6,379 nt of DNA from Ruminococcaceae bacterium UBA5396 (lineage in GTDB: Bacteria; Bacillota; Clostridia; Oscillospirales; Acutalibacteraceae), in contig DHOG01000010.1 in the NCBI GenBank assembly GCA_002410715.1, forward strand, positions 1-6,379, read 5' to 3'. Every line of letters begins with the position of its first letter. The stretch's first letter is position 1. Positions 1 to 4,265 of this stretch are shown here, one piece after another. Both the position numbers and the translations under genes were made by a program. Below the pieces are notes generated by a model that had not been told where the DNA came from, made no database searches, and worked only from the letters and a program-made list of their open reading frames with translations.

Positions 1-281
1 AGCATTTTTTCGATCATCACGGTCTTGATTGCGGCATCGTCCACGCCCTCGCCAGCGGCGATAAACTGCTTGTTTTCCTCCAGAAGCCGTTCATAGGAGT
101 CCTCCCGGCTGGGGAGATATGTAACAGTTCCGCTGGCGGAATCAATCCGGCACCGTTCGACTTTGATGTCATACTGCAGGTATTCCATCTGGCGGTCGCT
201 TTTCTCTAAAACCTCAATGATTTTTTCACTTACACCGGGATATTTTGCTTGGTAATCCGTTTTCTTCTGATACTTTGCCAT
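1..281 (-). CDS. Sigma-70-like small RNA polymerase sigma factor, N-terminal part (runs off the left edge)
   Basis: The minus-strand frame opens at ATG 281-279 with a good Shine-Dalgarno (GGAGG, 291-295, 9-nt spacer) and stays open for 93 codons to the window edge. The product starts MAKYQKKTDYQAKYPGV and contains a conserved-looking YLPSREDSYERLLEENK segment. From memory this matches small sigma-70-like proteins of Clostridial mobile elements and plasmids, whose C-terminal half carries a region-4 helix-turn-helix. That half lies outside the window, so the DNA-binding part cannot be checked. The role is inferred as a sigma-like or sigma-4-type transcription regulator. It follows two terminators on the same strand (437-480 and 635-670), so it probably has its own promoter in 296-430, although I see no convincing -35/-10 pair there. 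The family assignment is fairly secure, the biochemical role less so. Confidence 0.7.
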   Translation of the reverse strand, partial: MAKYQKKTDYQAKYPGVSEKIIEVLEKSDRQMEYLQYDIKVERCRIDSASGTVTYLPSREDSYERLLEENKQFIAAGEGVDDAAIKTVMIEKM

Positions 282-403
282 AAGGCTCGTCCTCCATTTC
301 GTGATTGTTGAAATCCGGAAACGAAGAACAAGCGGCGGAGATCTGCAGCGCAAATGTTTTTTCAGCGTTCTGATCAAGAACCCACAGAGTGCAAAAAAGA
401 TAC

Positions 404-421
404 TATCCGGTCGAACGGATA
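404..421. repeat. Short inverted repeat upstream of the sigma-like gene
   Basis: TATCCG (404-409) and CGGATA (416-421) form a perfect 6-bp inverted repeat with a 6-nt spacer. It lies 120-140 bp upstream of the sigma-like gene start. It could be an operator half-site pair or a weak hairpin; nothing in the sequence decides between them. Apart from this I see nothing coding in 282-436. Confidence 0.3.
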
Positions 422-436
422 AGAAAAAAGTCGAAC

Positions 437-480
437 AAAAAAAGGCAGCAGTTTGCACGTTACAAACTGCTGCCTTTTTT
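437..480. terminator. Bidirectional intrinsic terminator
   Basis: GGCAGCAGTTTG pairs with CAAACTGCTGCC around a 7-nt loop (456-462). The stem is flanked by an A-run on the left (437-443) and a T-run on the right (475-480), so a U-tract follows it on either strand. On the minus strand it would end transcripts coming from the riboswitch region before the sigma-like gene. On the plus strand no gene feeds into it from within the window. Confidence 0.88.
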
Positions 481-484
481 ACAT

Positions 485-632
485 ATCCATATAGTTGATG
501 TGCTATACGGAAGAGACCTTTATTTCAACCTCCGTACCTTATGAGTGCATCTTTGCATATGTGAAGCTCCCCTCATAGCCGCTAGCAAAAGGCGGCAAGA
601 GACCACAGTATCAAAGAAGGGCACTTAAAGTC
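485..632 (-). ncRNA. Hairpin-rich segment downstream of the riboswitch terminator; possible small RNA or leader
   Basis: Between two terminators lie three back-to-back hairpins: TACGGA/TCCGTA (506-511 with 531-536), TATGAG/CTCATA (540-545 with 572-577) and GCCGC/GCGGC (578-582 with 592-596). The octamer AAGAGACC occurs twice on the plus strand, at 511-518 and 597-604, bracketing the structures. On the minus strand a 12-codon reading frame (558-520, MQRCTHKVRRLK) has a plausible Shine-Dalgarno GGGGAG at 572-567 with an 8-nt spacer, so a short peptide is possible. I do not recognise a known RNA family. The minus strand is preferred only because the riboswitch transcript would read into it; a plus-strand RNA cannot be excluded. 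Confidence 0.3.
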
Positions 633-634
633 GT

Positions 635-670
635 AAAAAAACAAAACCTGTCCATGGAAAGGCAGGTTTT
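635..670 (-). terminator. Intrinsic terminator forming the riboswitch expression platform
   Basis: On the minus strand AAAACCTG (670-663) pairs with CAGGTTTT (650-643) around an inner CC/GG pair. After GT-type bases comes a run of seven T residues (641-635). It starts 15 nt after the riboswitch aptamer ends, the expected position for a transcription-terminating expression platform. The terminator 5' arm repeats the aptamer sequence AAACCTG (761-755), so the 3' arm could pair with the aptamer instead. This suggests an alternative, terminator-breaking fold when no ligand is bound. It would also stop readthrough from the diguanylate cyclase gene. Confidence 0.8.
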
Positions 671-684
671 ATATTTGCGACAAA

Positions 685-766
685 CGGCAGCCAGGCTGTC
701 ATAGCGCTTTAACCAGCACCTTAGATCCTGTGGCTTTGCGTCCCTGACTTTAGTCAGGTTTGCTAT
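685..766 (-). ncRNA. Cyclic-di-GMP-I (GEMM-I) riboswitch aptamer
   Basis: The minus strand carries the GEMM-I landmarks in order: AGCAAACC (764-757); a P2 stem CCTGAC/GTCAGG closed by a UAAA loop (758-753 and 748-743); the invariant core GGACGCAAAGCC (743-732); the P3 helix ACAGG...CCTG; the receptor strands CTAAGG and CTATGAC around a small apical stem; and a closing GGCTGCCG (692-685). GEMM-I aptamers bind the second messenger c-di-GMP and control the downstream transcript in cis. This one sits 3' of a diguanylate cyclase gene on the same strand. It is followed after 15 nt by an intrinsic terminator, so control by termination is likely. What it controls is unclear: only the 485-632 segment and, beyond a second terminator, the sigma-like gene lie downstream. 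Confidence 0.93.
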
Positions 767-772
767 TGGCGT

Positions 773-800
773 ATTTTATTTTCATCATGCTGTATGTAAA
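773..800 (-). promoter_or_regulatory. Sigma-A-type promoter driving the riboswitch
   Basis: On the minus strand TTTACA (800-795) and TAAAAT (778-773) are 16 bp apart, each matching five of six consensus positions. The predicted start near 766 falls right at the 5' end of the aptamer. The riboswitch therefore probably has its own transcript rather than being only a 3' appendage of the diguanylate cyclase mRNA, whose stop codon is at 827-829. Confidence 0.6.
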
Positions 801-826
801 AATTTTGTGGCGTACGATATTTAACC

Positions 827-1786
827 CTACTCTATAAAAAGTCCACTTTCCTGACGTCCCATTGCTCTTGAGCGACCAAGTCCTTTGGCTTCATACAGCA
901 GGCTGTCGGCTTGCCCCAATAGCTCCTTGTAGGACATGGTCTGGGAGCTACTATCCACGGCAACAATTCCAGCACTGAATGTCACCGGTTGCTTCGCTAT
1001 TTCGGCGAAATATTTTGTCAACTCTACATGGATGCGCTTCAGAATCTGAAATGACTGCTTTTCATCGATACCATCGAAAATGAACACGAATTCTTCTCCG
1101 CCATATCGTCCGAGAACATCGCCTTTTCGTATGTGGCGGTGTGCAATGTCAGAAAACTTCTTTAACACCTTATCTCCAAACAAATGTCCGTATTGATCGT
1201 TGAGCTGTTTGAAATTGTCAAAGTCAATCATACACAGGCTGTATCGTTGATTGTTACCTGCACGGACACGCCGCTTGATTGATTGTACCAGTCCGTACTT
1301 ATTCGTTGTTCTAGTAGCAAAATCCAGAGATAAGAGCTCTTTAAGGCGCTTTTCTTTCTGCTTTAAATCTGTGATATCGGCAAAAATCAGCAGAATATAG
1401 TTCCGATCATAATAGGAAACAAAAGAGCCATTCAATTGAAACCATTTTATTTTTTTGCGGCCTTCCCTGTTAAACGAGAACTGAATGGTATTGTTGTCTA
1501 TTATTCCGCCTTTTCGAATAATTCTTATTGCGTGCATCAGATCGCATTGTCCATTCCCAGCTTTACCGCACTCGGAACAACTCACGCCAAAATTGCTGCA
1601 ATGAAAAATTTGCCCGAACGTCATGTCTTTCACATAATCCGATTTTAAATCAAAGAATTTATACATTCGTCTGTTGACGAATACAAGTCGACATTGGTCA
1701 TCCAGAATGACTTGTCCAATTCTGCTGTTCTCAAACAAACTATAAAAAAGGGTATCCTTTTGTAAAAGGTTAAATTTACGTTCCAT
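827..1786 (-). CDS. PAS-GGDEF diguanylate cyclase
   Basis: This 319-residue protein should make c-di-GMP from two GTP. Residues 10-140 look like a cytosolic PAS sensor domain ending in the usual FADITDLKQKEKRL linker; there is no membrane segment. Inside it is a Cys cluster, Cys63, Cys70, Cys73 and Cys81, of the C-x7-C-x2-C-x7-C kind seen in some GGDEF-linked PAS domains, possibly for metal or redox sensing. The GGDEF domain (about 150-315) has the metal/GTP motif IDFDNFKQLNDQYGH, an active-site GGEEF at 229-233, and an intact inhibitory I-site (R220-x-x-D223). The segment just before it (LDFATRTTNKYG) is a worn form of the usual DxLTxLxNR. The start at 1786 is backed by AGGGGG, though only about 4 nt away. 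No strong promoter is evident directly upstream. It follows a broken HD-GYP gene and precedes a c-di-GMP riboswitch, all on the same strand. Confidence 0.92.
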   Translation of the reverse strand: MERKFNLLQKDTLFYSLFENSRIGQVILDDQCRLVFVNRRMYKFFDLKSDYVKDMTFGQIFHCSNFGVSCSECGKAGNGQCDLMHAIRIIRKGGIIDNNTIQFSFNREGRKKIKWFQLNGSFVSYYDRNYILLIFADITDLKQKEKRLKELLSLDFATRTTNKYGLVQSIKRRVRAGNNQRYSLCMIDFDNFKQLNDQYGHLFGDKVLKKFSDIAHRHIRKGDVLGRYGGEEFVFIFDGIDEKQSFQILKRIHVELTKYFAEIAKQPVTFSAGIVAVDSSSQTMSYKELLGQADSLLYEAKGLGRSRAMGRQESGLFIE

Positions 1787-1826
1787 GATGCCCCCTGGTC
1801 ACTTTCAAAATGGTTATTTTATAAAT

Positions 1827-1840
1827 TGACAACTGTGTCA
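1827..1840. repeat. Short dyad upstream of the diguanylate cyclase
   Basis: TGACA (1827-1831) and TGTCA (1836-1840) form an inverted repeat with a 4-nt centre, about 40-55 bp upstream of the cyclase start. An A/T-rich TAAAAT-like hexamer lies between it and the gene, but no good -35 sits at proper spacing. It may be an operator; the support is the symmetry and position only. Confidence 0.3.
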
Positions 1841-1847
1841 TAAGTAA

Positions 1848-2322
1848 TCAGCAGATCAGCATGAAAAACGGCCCTGGGGATACTTCACAGATACGAAAAC
1901 AGCACATCGGAGGTCGACTCCAACGGGCAAGGAAAGCTCTTACAAGTTCGGGGTCCGACTGTATCCACGCACGTCGCTTAAGTTCCAGACGTGCGTGATC
2001 TTGTGAATGGCTTTTCCGGTAGATTCTATTGCTGGTTATGGCATATCATAAGCGTCACAGATCGTTGTAATACGCGCGATCAGGGGGATTGTGTCATAGC
2101 TGATTCTCAGTCACATTCCACCATTCATCATGGTAAACTGATGATTGTATTACGAGAGGAATAAGGTAAGCATTTGTTTTCTCTCTTTTAGACGTTGATA
2201 TCCTCTTAATAATGAAAAACTGATCCAGGCGCAGAATCTCAGCACAAAACTTCTAACCCTCGATGCCTTCGAATAACCCTTTTCAGAAAGGGAATCATAG
2301 TGTAAGAGGGTAAAACACCAAA
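1848..2322 (-). pseudogene. Remnant of an HD-GYP c-di-GMP phosphodiesterase gene
   Basis: Translating the minus strand gives clear HD-GYP pieces in different frames. At 2132-2115 is HDEWWN, a worn form of the HHEWWNG that precedes GYP. At 2092-2045 is TIPLIARITTICDAYD, the family's IPLxARI...DAYD segment, in a second frame. From 2042 on is AITSNRIYRK...RLELKRRAWIQSDPELVRAFLA, the C-terminal end of the domain, back in the first frame. The last break is explained by an extra AT (GATATGCC for GATGCC, 2044-2043). The first junction lacks roughly 14 nt, including the GYP motif itself. The first of the paired His is changed to Asp. Recognisable homology spans about 1925-2132. Upstream to 2322 the frames hold only faint HD-domain-like stretches (GYSKASRVRSFVLRF), so that part is tentative. 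HD-GYP enzymes degrade c-di-GMP; this copy cannot be functional. It directly precedes the diguanylate cyclase, probably once in one operon. Confidence 0.82.
1966..1997. repeat. Perfect 10-bp hairpin inside the HD-GYP remnant
   Basis: CACGCACGTC (1966-1975) and GACGTGCGTG (1988-1997) form a perfect 10-bp inverted repeat with a 12-nt loop. No U-tract follows on either strand, so it is not a standard terminator. It lies within the recognisable coding remnant (minus-strand residues HARLELKRRAW), so it may be partly a product of codon content, or a structure gained after decay. Confidence 0.6.
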
Positions 2323-2342
2323 TTTCGTAAAGTATCTGACTT
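2323..2342 (-). repeat. Left inverted repeat (IR-L) flanking the recombinase gene
   Basis: On the minus strand this reads AAGTCAGATACTTTACGAAA, identical over all 20 bases to the plus-strand sequence at 3757-3776. The similarity continues inwards imperfectly (ATATTCGCA against ATATCGGC) but stops on the outer side. The pair encloses the whole tyrosine recombinase gene in inverted orientation. It is most simply read as a recombination site of that enzyme. Confidence 0.9.
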
Positions 2343-2363
2343 TGCGAATATAGCCATAAGGTA

Positions 2364-2386
2364 TTGATAATTTGTTGCTTTATCAA
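2364..2386. repeat. Small inverted repeat just downstream of the recombinase gene
   Basis: TTGATAA (2364-2370) and TTATCAA (2380-2386) are perfect 7-bp arms around a 9-nt loop. They lie 21 bp inside the left inverted repeat and 34 bp past the recombinase stop. The stem is A/T-rich and lacks a following T-run on the minus strand, so termination would be weak. It could instead be an accessory binding site of the recombinase. Confidence 0.4.
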
Positions 2387-2419
2387 ATTTTGGACTAGCA
2401 TTTTTGACGACGATTAGCT

Positions 2420-3547
2420 TTATGCACTGAATGAGTTGACCAGCATTTCAATGCAATTTTTCCGGCACTCAAACGCAGGGTGGACATAGCGATTTAGGGT
2501 AATATTTACATTGGAATGTCCTAGCAATTCGCTGATGGTTTTCACATCGATGCCCAATTCCACACACCGGGTAGCGAACGTATGCCGGAGCGCATGAAAG
2601 TTTATATCATCGATGCCCGCCTCACGAAGAAACTTTTTGAAACGGTACTGGCAAAGCCGGGGCTCTACATACCCGGGGTTTCCCGACAGAATATAGTCCT
2701 CATCACAAGCGCGTTTTTTTAGTTGCGCCATATGGCATACGAGAAAGCTGGGAAGAGGAATCTCTCGTATAGAACACTCGCTTTTCGGTGCATCAATACT
2801 AATTAACGTTTTGCTCTTGCCACCTTGGCCGCAATTGTGAATTCTCTGTAGAGTTTTATTGATTTTGATCACACCTTCATCAAGAGAAATGTCGCTCCAT
2901 TTCAAAGAACACAACTCACCTATTCGAATACCTGTAAACAGGCTGATCATAACGCCCAGCCCTGTCGTGTTTTTTTCGCCTTTGGCGGTTTTGATCAGAG
3001 CCAGCTGTTCATCCCGCGTCAACACTCTCAGTTTGGGAAGGCTGTATTTCGGAAGTTTAATTGATAACGTCATTCCCGCCAAAGTCAAGCTCCGCTTTAA
3101 AATACCCACAATATCCCGCACGGTTTTTGCAGAAAGACCGCCTTTCCCGTCCGTCCTTCCTGTTTGCAGTTTTTGATTGACATAGGCTTGGATGGTATTG
3201 CTGTCAATTTTGCGCAAAGGGATCTGGCCTAGAACTGGATCAATGTGCCGACGGATCAGCCCGTCATAATTGGCATAAGTTGATTTTTTGACGCTCATTT
3301 GAATCGAAGCCTGCCAAAGCCTCATGTACTCGCCAAGAGTCATTTGCCGAAAGCTCTGCTTTTCTCCGCTGATCTCCTGTTTTCCGCAAGTGGCCTTCGC
3401 TTCCGCTTGGGCCCTTTTGGCCTCCAGATAGCTGTGCCGATAAATATAACCGTATACCGCCCGGCCGGTTGCATCGCGCGCTTTGATATAGCGGGCCTCC
3501 CATCGGCCATCCTGCCGCTTATAGATATTTTCGCCTCTGCGTGACAT
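2420..3547 (-). CDS. Tyrosine recombinase / site-specific integrase (Tn916 Int style)
   Basis: A complete 375-residue recombinase. Residues 1-55 resemble the arm-binding N-terminal domain of Tn916-like integrases (GENIYKRQDGRWEARY). Residues 68-170 form the SAM-like core-binding domain. Residues about 172-365 are the catalytic domain, with every key residue present: Arg208 (TGIRIGE), a beta-hairpin Lys near 255, His318-x-x-Arg321 (HALRHTFATR), His344 (LLGHSN) and the nucleophile Tyr354 (NRY). The start at 3547 has AAGGAAG about 9 nt upstream. No excisionase, relaxase or cargo gene accompanies it, and 20-bp inverted repeats flank it on both sides. It therefore probably acts on those repeats and flips its own segment rather than moving a larger element. 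A possible promoter (TTGGCA 3744-3739, TATGAC 3721-3716, 17-bp spacing) overlaps the outward promoter's -10 box. Family call very secure; inversion role inferred. Confidence 0.95.
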   Translation of the reverse strand: MSRRGENIYKRQDGRWEARYIKARDATGRAVYGYIYRHSYLEAKRAQAEAKATCGKQEISGEKQSFRQMTLGEYMRLWQASIQMSVKKSTYANYDGLIRRHIDPVLGQIPLRKIDSNTIQAYVNQKLQTGRTDGKGGLSAKTVRDIVGILKRSLTLAGMTLSIKLPKYSLPKLRVLTRDEQLALIKTAKGEKNTTGLGVMISLFTGIRIGELCSLKWSDISLDEGVIKINKTLQRIHNCGQGGKSKTLISIDAPKSECSIREIPLPSFLVCHMAQLKKRACDEDYILSGNPGYVEPRLCQYRFKKFLREAGIDDINFHALRHTFATRCVELGIDVKTISELLGHSNVNITLNRYVHPAFECRKNCIEMLVNSFSA

Positions 3548-3696
3548 TAAAATCTACTTCCTTTCTGATCGATTACGACTGAAATTATGACGGCGATAAG
3601 TGGGTAAACACCGCCTAAAAGCATAGACGCACGATTTTTTCTCTGTCAAATCGGAAGAACCACCGCCTCCCGACTTCAAATTTCTGTCGAACTTCA

Positions 3697-3725
3697 TTGA
3701 CTATTGGCTGGTTTTGTCATAAAAT
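3697..3725 (+). promoter_or_regulatory. Strong outward-facing promoter inside the invertible segment
   Basis: TTGACT (3697-3702) and TAAAAT (3720-3725) are exactly 17 bp apart, each one base off the sigma-A consensus. Transcription would start near 3732 and leave the segment through the right inverted repeat. No gene lies downstream on the plus strand before the terminator at 3790-3828, so it drives nothing evident in this orientation. That makes sense if it is a switchable promoter. Confidence 0.7.
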
Positions 3726-3744
3726 ATTCTTATCATACTGCCAA
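3716..3744 (-). promoter_or_regulatory. Possible recombinase promoter opposing the outward promoter
   Basis: On the minus strand TTGGCA (3744-3739, five of six) and TATGAC (3721-3716, four of six) are 17 bp apart and would give a leader of about 160 nt before the recombinase start. Its -10 box overlaps that of the plus-strand outward promoter, so the two could compete for polymerase. The -10 match is modest. Confidence 0.4.
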
Positions 3745-3756
3745 AATCATATCGGC

Positions 3757-3776
3757 AAGTCAGATACTTTACGAAA
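3757..3776 (+). repeat. Right inverted repeat (IR-R) flanking the recombinase gene
   Basis: The plus strand reads AAGTCAGATACTTTACGAAA, the exact inverted partner of 2323-2342. It lies between the outward promoter and the terminator at 3790-3828. Within it AAGT and ACTT form small arms around CAGAT, which could mark the recombinase core and crossover region. Confidence 0.9.
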
Positions 3777-3789
3777 AATCGAGTCAATA

Positions 3790-3828
3790 AAAGGCCGGCG
3801 GCTTGTAGTGTACAAACCGTCGGCCTTT
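3790..3828. terminator. Strong bidirectional hairpin terminator
   Basis: An 18-bp stem (3790-3807 with 3811-3828; one G-U pair and one mismatch) closes on a 3-nt loop. It is bounded by AAA on the left and TTT on the right. On the minus strand it ends the 69-aa regulator gene (stop at 3865) with CCTTTTATT. On the plus strand it lies directly in the path of the outward promoter at 3697-3725. U-tracts are short but the stem is very stable. Confidence 0.8.
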
Positions 3829-3864
3829 ACTTATGTGCTTAAATCTATCCGTATTGAATGTTAT

Positions 3865-4074
3865 TCAGTCGGGTACATATTCCGCTACGTCAGACAACTG
3901 GCAATTGAGTATCCTGCATAGGCTGTCCAATGTATTTGTGGAAACGGACTCGTTTTTCTGCAGCCTTAAAATAGTTGAACCACTTATATTTTCTTCGCCG
4001 CCTTTATTTCTGAGCGTATAAGTTGTCGCACCCTTTATCTTCATGGTTTTCCATAATGGCGCATATGATATCAA
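3865..4074 (-). CDS. Small Cro/C1-type HTH transcriptional regulator (HTH_26 / YozG-like)
   Basis: The 69-residue product is almost entirely one helix-turn-helix domain. Residues 1-20 (MISYAPLWKTMKIKGATTYT) are followed by the HTH around NISGSTILRLQKNESVSTNTL and the terminal DSLCRILNCQLSDVAEYVPD typical of this family. The usual homologue length is about 65-75 residues, so it is complete. The start is TTG at 4074, supported by GGGGTGA with a 6-nt spacer and by the family's usual MISY beginning; an internal ATG at codon 11 would cut off conserved residues. It is divergent from the second GGDEF gene and probably binds the 44-bp dyad between them, controlling itself and that gene. The target is inferred from position only. 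Confidence 0.88.
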   Translation of the reverse strand: MISYAPLWKTMKIKGATTYTLRNKGGEENISGSTILRLQKNESVSTNTLDSLCRILNCQLSDVAEYVPD

Positions 4075-4093
4075 ATTTATTCACCCCATAGAC

Positions 4094-4122
4094 TTTACTT
4101 TATCTAAAGTATGCCCTATAAT
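4094..4122 (+). promoter_or_regulatory. Promoter of the second GGDEF gene
   Basis: TTTACT (4094-4099) and a perfect TATAAT (4117-4122) are 17 bp apart on the plus strand. The start near 4129 would give a leader of about 135 nt before the GGDEF gene. The -10 box lies within the left arm of the 44-bp dyad, so a protein bound to the dyad would block it. I see no riboswitch in the leader. Confidence 0.7.
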
Positions 4123-4154
4123 GAACATACATGTATATGCTCAATATAGGGCAT
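4111..4154. promoter_or_regulatory. 44-bp imperfect dyad: probable shared operator for the divergent pair
   Basis: The perfect 10-bp arms ATGCCCTATA (4111-4120) and TATAGGGCAT (4145-4154) enclose a centre that is itself largely symmetric; 18 of 22 base pairs match between half-sites. The left arm carries TATAAT reading right. The right arm carries TATATT (4148-4143) reading left towards the HTH gene, though without a clear -35. A second smaller palindrome, ATACATGTAT, lies at the centre. This suits binding of a dimeric or tetrameric HTH regulator over both promoters. Confidence 0.65.
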
Positions 4155-4265
4155 GTCAGTGGATATAGCCGCTTCATAACTTCTCCTTAGTGGTGAACCG
4201 GCTTATTATATTTCAGATGGGATAAATAAACACGTGATACCATCATCACAGCAAAGGGAAGGTCT

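Larger units (their letters stand above)
2323..3776. mobile_element. Candidate invertible DNA segment (recombinase switch)
   Basis: A 1454-bp unit bounded by perfect 20-bp inverted repeats contains one gene, an intact tyrosine recombinase, plus an outward-facing promoter (3697-3725) 31 bp inside the right repeat. Recombination between inverted sites flips the intervening DNA, as in known invertons of gut Firmicutes and Clostridioides. In the present orientation the promoter faces a terminator (3790-3828). Flipped, it would face the HD-GYP remnant and the diguanylate cyclase on the left with no terminator in between. An alternative reading is a mobile unit with terminal inverted repeats, but tyrosine recombinases normally leave direct repeats on integration, so inversion fits better. 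No excisionase gene is present. Confidence 0.65.

Noticed and set aside
301..498. A 65-codon plus-strand reading frame
   Set aside because: It runs through the bidirectional terminator at 437-480, has no ribosome site and gives a low-complexity Lys/Gln-rich product.
1966..1997. Strong hairpin as a terminator of the HD-GYP/cyclase transcript
   Set aside because: No T-run on either strand, and it falls inside recognisable coding remnant.
2138..2144. CTGATGA, the hammerhead ribozyme core sequence
   Set aside because: The required GAAA and flanking stems are not found at suitable distances; it is a chance heptamer in the pseudogene region.
2150..2401. An 83-codon minus-strand reading frame spanning the left inverted repeat
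   Set aside because: No ribosome site; it crosses the repeat and enters the HD-GYP remnant out of the frame of its clear motifs. Parts may be faint HD-domain residue, so it is treated within the pseudogene.
2859..3176. Plus-strand reading frames opposite the recombinase (also 3299-3544)
   Set aside because: They are antisense to a gene with a complete set of catalytic residues and have no recognisable domain.
2323..3776. The two 20-bp repeats as attL/attR of an integrated element
   Set aside because: They are inverted, whereas integration by a tyrosine recombinase leaves direct repeats; only the recombinase gene lies between them.
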